Source: Synergistaceae bacterium (GTDB lineage Bacteria > Synergistota > Synergistia > Synergistales > Synergistaceae). Taken from it: a stretch of 7,474 nucleotides of DNA. The stretch lies in assembly GCA_031271065.1 (NCBI GenBank), contig JAISWP010000087.1, positions 1 through 7,474 of the forward strand. Reading direction: 5' to 3'. The notes under the pieces were generated by a model. It was not told the origin of the DNA and made no database searches. It saw only the letters and a program-made list of their open reading frames with translations. Each line of letters opens with the position of its first letter. Position 1 is the stretch's first letter. Position numbers and translations under genes: made by a program. Shown in pieces: positions 5,389 through 7,474 of this stretch.

Positions 5389-5562
5389 ATGGCAAAGGCA
5401 TCAGTAGATCAGGATTCATGCGTGGGCTGTGAGGCGTGCGTCAGCGTATGTCCGACATCGGCGATCAGCGTGGACGGAGGCAAGGCTTCGGTCGACCAGG
5501 ACACATGCGTCGAGTGCGGCGCGTGCGTTTCCACCTGTCCGGTGGGCGCTATATCGCTGTAA
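5389..5562 (+). CDS. 2[4Fe-4S] ferredoxin (clostridial type)
   Basis: This 57-residue cytoplasmic electron carrier holds two [4Fe-4S] clusters and moves low-potential electrons, for example between oxidoreductases and hydrogenase. Two CxxCxxCxxxCP motifs are complete: Cys11, 14, 17 and 21, and Cys40, 43, 46 and 50. In such ferredoxins the last cysteine of each motif completes the other cluster. The halves are a clear internal duplication with a 29-residue period: ASVDQDSCV and ASVDQDTCV begin them, and 18 of 25 aligned residues are identical. The length is that of classic clostridial ferredoxins (about 55). GGAGG at 5377-5381 lies 7 nt before the ATG. It has its own predicted promoter and a terminator right after the stop, so it is probably a single-gene unit. 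It could serve the hydrogenase that HydG matures, but that is inference. Confidence 0.96.
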   Translation: MAKASVDQDSCVGCEACVSVCPTSAISVDGGKASVDQDTCVECGACVSTCPVGAISL

Positions 5563-5580
5563 AAAAATAAAGCGCGCCGA

Positions 5581-5615
5581 GGCGGCCGCTGATATCCGCG
5601 CGGCCGCCGTTTTTT
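5581..5615. terminator. Hairpin terminator between ferredoxin and dipeptidase genes, probably bidirectional
   Basis: GGCGGCCGC (5581-5589) pairs perfectly with GCGGCCGCC (5600-5608) over a 10-nt loop. On the plus strand a G and six T follow (5610-5615), ending the ferredoxin transcript. On the minus strand the A-rich tract at 5561-5571 becomes a T-run about 9 nt after the stem, so it may also stop the gpmA-dipeptidase transcript. The T-run touches the dipeptidase stop codon. Confidence 0.88.
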
Positions 5616-6649
5616 CACCCCGTTATTTCCCTGTACACCCTTCTGAAGTTGCCGCCGATTATCTTTCTGACGCTATCCTCGCCGAAGCCTTTTTCGAGGA
5701 GCACAGCGGCCAGCATTGGCAGATGGCTGTGGTCCGGTATGGTATCGTAGGATTTTATATTAGGAACCGAGACGTGATAATCGGCAAGCCGGTCGCAGCA
5801 ATCCAGCCCCAGCCCGACGCAGTCGTCACCCGCGAGCGACACGATATGATCTATGTGACTGGACAGCTCCATCGCTCCTATGTCGTCCCTGACGTCGGAG
5901 GATACGAAGGGCGAAGCGCAATTCATGCCGATAACGCCGCCTTTGGCGGCGATGAGTTTTATCTGCTCGTCGGTGAGGTTCCTCATGACCGGAACCAGAG
6001 CCCGGCAGTTCGAGTGGGACGCGATGAAAGGGCGCGATGCGTGACGGGCGGCGTCGGTTACCCCCTCGTCGTTGAGGTGGCTCACGTCGATCACCATCCC
6101 CAGGCGCTCCGCCTCTTCGAGCAGCGCGATTCCGAAATCGGTGAGCCCCCCTCTGGTCCCCTCCTTCCGGGGTCTGAACGAACAGCCGTCCGCCGCGTAA
6201 TTTCTCCTGCTCCAGGTCAGGCCGAGGGCGCGGACGCCGAGACGGTAGAACGCCTGAAGCAGTCTGATGTCGCATCCGAGGGGATCCGCGCCCTCGAAGG
6301 AGACCATTATCCCAACCCTGCCTCCGGCGTTCGCGGCGTCGACTTCGGACATGGAGCCGCATAAGGCTATCTTGTCCGGCTGTTCCCGTTCCTCCGAGAT
6401 GAGGGCGGATATCTGATCCAGCGCCTTGCGGAGGGCCATTTCCGGAATCTGCCACGAATGGATGAAAAGCGACGAAACAAGGCAGTTCCACCCTCCGGCG
6501 CGGACCAGTCCGTCGTGACGGTCGGAATATACCCGGACAGCCCCCAGTTCGCGCCTGTCGTCCAAATCCATCGCCAGGTCGAAGTGGGCGTCCATGGCGA
6601 AAGAGTCAGCAATCAGCTCCCGAGCCTGCGCGAGAAACCGTTCCTCCAT
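5615..6649 (-). CDS. Membrane-dipeptidase-family (M19, renal dipeptidase-like) peptidase
   Basis: M19 enzymes are binuclear zinc dipeptidases that often accept a D-residue at the C-terminal position. All metal and active-site residues known from human renal dipeptidase (His20, Asp22, Glu125, His198, His219, Asp288) have counterparts at similar spacing in this 344-residue protein: His22 and Asp24 (DAHFD), Glu119 (SFEGADPL), His191 (DVSHLND), His212 (ASHSNCRAL) and Asp283 (GLGLDCCD). No signal peptide or lipobox is seen, so it should be cytoplasmic, unlike the mammalian GPI-anchored enzyme. It starts 4 nt after the gpmA stop with no clear ribosome binding site before the ATG, which suggests translational coupling. 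Its substrate is unknown: peptide nutrients, D-Ala-containing muropeptide fragments and cysteinyl-glycine are all possible. Confidence 0.93.
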   Translation of the reverse strand: MEERFLAQARELIADSFAMDAHFDLAMDLDDRRELGAVRVYSDRHDGLVRAGGWNCLVSSLFIHSWQIPEMALRKALDQISALISEEREQPDKIALCGSMSEVDAANAGGRVGIMVSFEGADPLGCDIRLLQAFYRLGVRALGLTWSRRNYAADGCSFRPRKEGTRGGLTDFGIALLEEAERLGMVIDVSHLNDEGVTDAARHASRPFIASHSNCRALVPVMRNLTDEQIKLIAAKGGVIGMNCASPFVSSDVRDDIGAMELSSHIDHIVSLAGDDCVGLGLDCCDRLADYHVSVPNIKSYDTIPDHSHLPMLAAVLLEKGFGEDSVRKIIGGNFRRVYREITG

Positions 6650-6653
6650 GTTC

Positions 6654-7400
6654 TTACTTCGACTTCCCCTGGTTCGCCACAGCCGCCGCTGCCGCCGCGA
6701 TCGCCTCCTGGTCGCCCAGATAAGCGTGAGAGACAGGCTTCATGCCGGCGTCCAGTTCGTAGACCAAGGGGATTCCGGTCGGGATGTTGAGTTCGACGAT
6801 GTCCGAGTCGGATATGCCGTCCAGATATTTGACGAGGGCGCGGAGGCTGTTGCCGTGAGCCGCTATTATTATCTTTTTTCCCGACTTTATATCGGGGACG
6901 ATGACGTCATGCCAATACGGAAGCACCCGAGCTACCGTGTCAGCAAGACATTCAGCCGCCGGCACTTCCTCCGGGGCAAGACTGCTGTATCTGGGGTCTC
7001 GGGCGGGATAACGGCCGTCGTTTTCGTCGAGAGCGGGGGGCGGCACATCGTAGCTGCGGCGCCATATTTTCACCTGATCGTCACCGTACTTTTTGGCGGT
7101 CTCGGCCTTGTTCAGCCCCTGCAGCGCGCCGTAGTGGCGCTCGTTCAGCTTCCACGAGAACTCCGTCGGTATCCACATCTCGTCCATCTCTTCCAGGACC
7201 AGCCAGAGCGTCTTTACAGCCCGTTTCAGCACCGACGTGAACGCCTTGTCGAACGAGAAACCGCCGCGCTTGAGCTCGGCTCCGGCCGCTTTCGCCTCGC
7301 TTACGCCCTTTTCGGACAGGGGCACGTCGGTCCAGCCGGTGAAGCGGTTCTCCCTGTTCCACTCGCTCTCCCCGTGCCGCAGCAAAACTATTTTATACAC
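6654..7400 (-). CDS. gpmA: 2,3-bisphosphoglycerate-dependent phosphoglycerate mutase
   Basis: GpmA interconverts 3- and 2-phosphoglycerate in glycolysis and gluconeogenesis through a phosphohistidine. The signature LLRHGESEWN puts the catalytic histidine at residue 9. Glu87 (LNERHYGALQG) and His182 (AHGNSLRA) complete the site, and FTGWTDVPLS (20-29) is also typical. I set the start at GTG (7400-7398): AGGAGGG (7413-7407) lies 6 nt before it, the protein then begins MYKIVLLRHG, and the length is 248 residues, close to the usual 250. An ATG at 7457 in the same frame falls inside the promoter and would add 19 unrelated residues. The C-terminus is an Ala-rich tail with a run of six Ala, ending NQGKSK. 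It is the first gene of a two-gene unit with the M19 dipeptidase. Confidence 0.96.
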   Translation of the reverse strand: MYKIVLLRHGESEWNRENRFTGWTDVPLSEKGVSEAKAAGAELKRGGFSFDKAFTSVLKRAVKTLWLVLEEMDEMWIPTEFSWKLNERHYGALQGLNKAETAKKYGDDQVKIWRRSYDVPPPALDENDGRYPARDPRYSSLAPEEVPAAECLADTVARVLPYWHDVIVPDIKSGKKIIIAAHGNSLRALVKYLDGISDSDIVELNIPTGIPLVYELDAGMKPVSHAYLGDQEAIAAAAAAVANQGKSK

Positions 7401-7406
7401 GCAGAT

Positions 7407-7413
7407 CCCTCCT
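7407..7413 (-). promoter_or_regulatory. Ribosome binding site fixing the GTG start of gpmA
   Basis: On the minus strand AGGAGGG ends 6 nt before the GTG codon at 7400. This spacing is ideal and decides the start against the upstream in-frame ATG at 7457. Confidence 0.85.
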
Positions 7414-7439
7414 GTACGGCGTCTTGAAATCACCCTGAA

Positions 7440-7467
7440 AGTATATATTATTCCCAATTCATGTCAA
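7440..7467 (-). promoter_or_regulatory. Strong sigma70-type promoter of gpmA-dipeptidase
   Basis: Read on the minus strand, a perfect TTGACA (7467-7462) and TATACT (7445-7440) are 16 nt apart in AT-rich DNA. The predicted start is near 7433, giving a leader of about 33 nt. This is the best promoter match in the window. Confidence 0.75.
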
Positions 7468-7474
7468 TTAAAGG

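Noticed and set aside
5429..6364. Plus-strand open frame of 311 residues
   Set aside because: It starts inside the ferredoxin gene, crosses the terminator hairpin and runs antisense to the dipeptidase; no recognisable domain.
6594..7427. Plus-strand open frame of 277 residues
   Set aside because: Antisense to gpmA, which has every catalytic motif; composition is that of a shadow frame.
7401..7457. N-terminal extension of gpmA from the ATG at 7457
   Set aside because: That ATG falls in the spacer of the best promoter in the window, and the GTG at 7400 has an ideal ribosome binding site and matches the family N-terminus.

Overview
The window reads as a compact chromosomal segment of a strictly anaerobic, fermentative bacterium with moderately high GC coding DNA and AT-rich regulatory gaps. 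The evidence is a biotin-dependent sodium-pump decarboxylase, an [FeFe]-hydrogenase maturase (HydG), a clostridial-type 2[4Fe-4S] ferredoxin, and D-Ala-D-Ala ligase (so peptidoglycan is made). This combination, plus a bacterial SUI1/YciH protein, would suit an amino-acid-fermenting lineage such as Synergistota. That placement is inference from gene content and not proven by the sequence.

Layout, left to right. Positions 1-1760 (+): the end of a decarboxylase operon, holding the biotin carrier (gamma) subunit and the membrane beta subunit, closed by a strong intrinsic terminator at 1730-1757; the alpha and delta subunits presumably lie upstream. Positions 1782-3638 (+): a predicted promoter, a roughly 180-nt structured leader, a TM1266-like hydrogenase-system regulator and hydG. 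Positions 3639-3732: a cluster of inverted repeats, including an 18-bp one, between convergent genes. Positions 3733-4158 (-): a SUI1/YciH-family protein, divergent from ddl (4335-5261, +) across a shared promoter region. Positions 5389-5562 (+): a 57-residue ferredoxin with its own predicted promoter, converging on a minus-strand operon of gpmA (7400-6654) and an M19 dipeptidase (6649-5615) that starts from a strong promoter at the right edge. A GC-rich hairpin with a T-run separates the two.

The genes fit one physiology. Carboxylic acids from fermentation are decarboxylated to build a sodium gradient. Reduced ferredoxin can pass electrons to an [FeFe]-hydrogenase whose active site needs HydG. 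Phosphoglycerate mutase supplies central carbon metabolism, and Ddl and possibly the dipeptidase handle D-Ala-containing dipeptides or peptide nutrients. Most genes are conserved housekeeping or anaerobic-energy genes, and I see no convincing wholly new system. The least explained parts are the hydG leader (possible attenuator plus a palindrome), the 18-bp inverted repeat after hydG, and the long N-terminal extension of the SUI1 protein.
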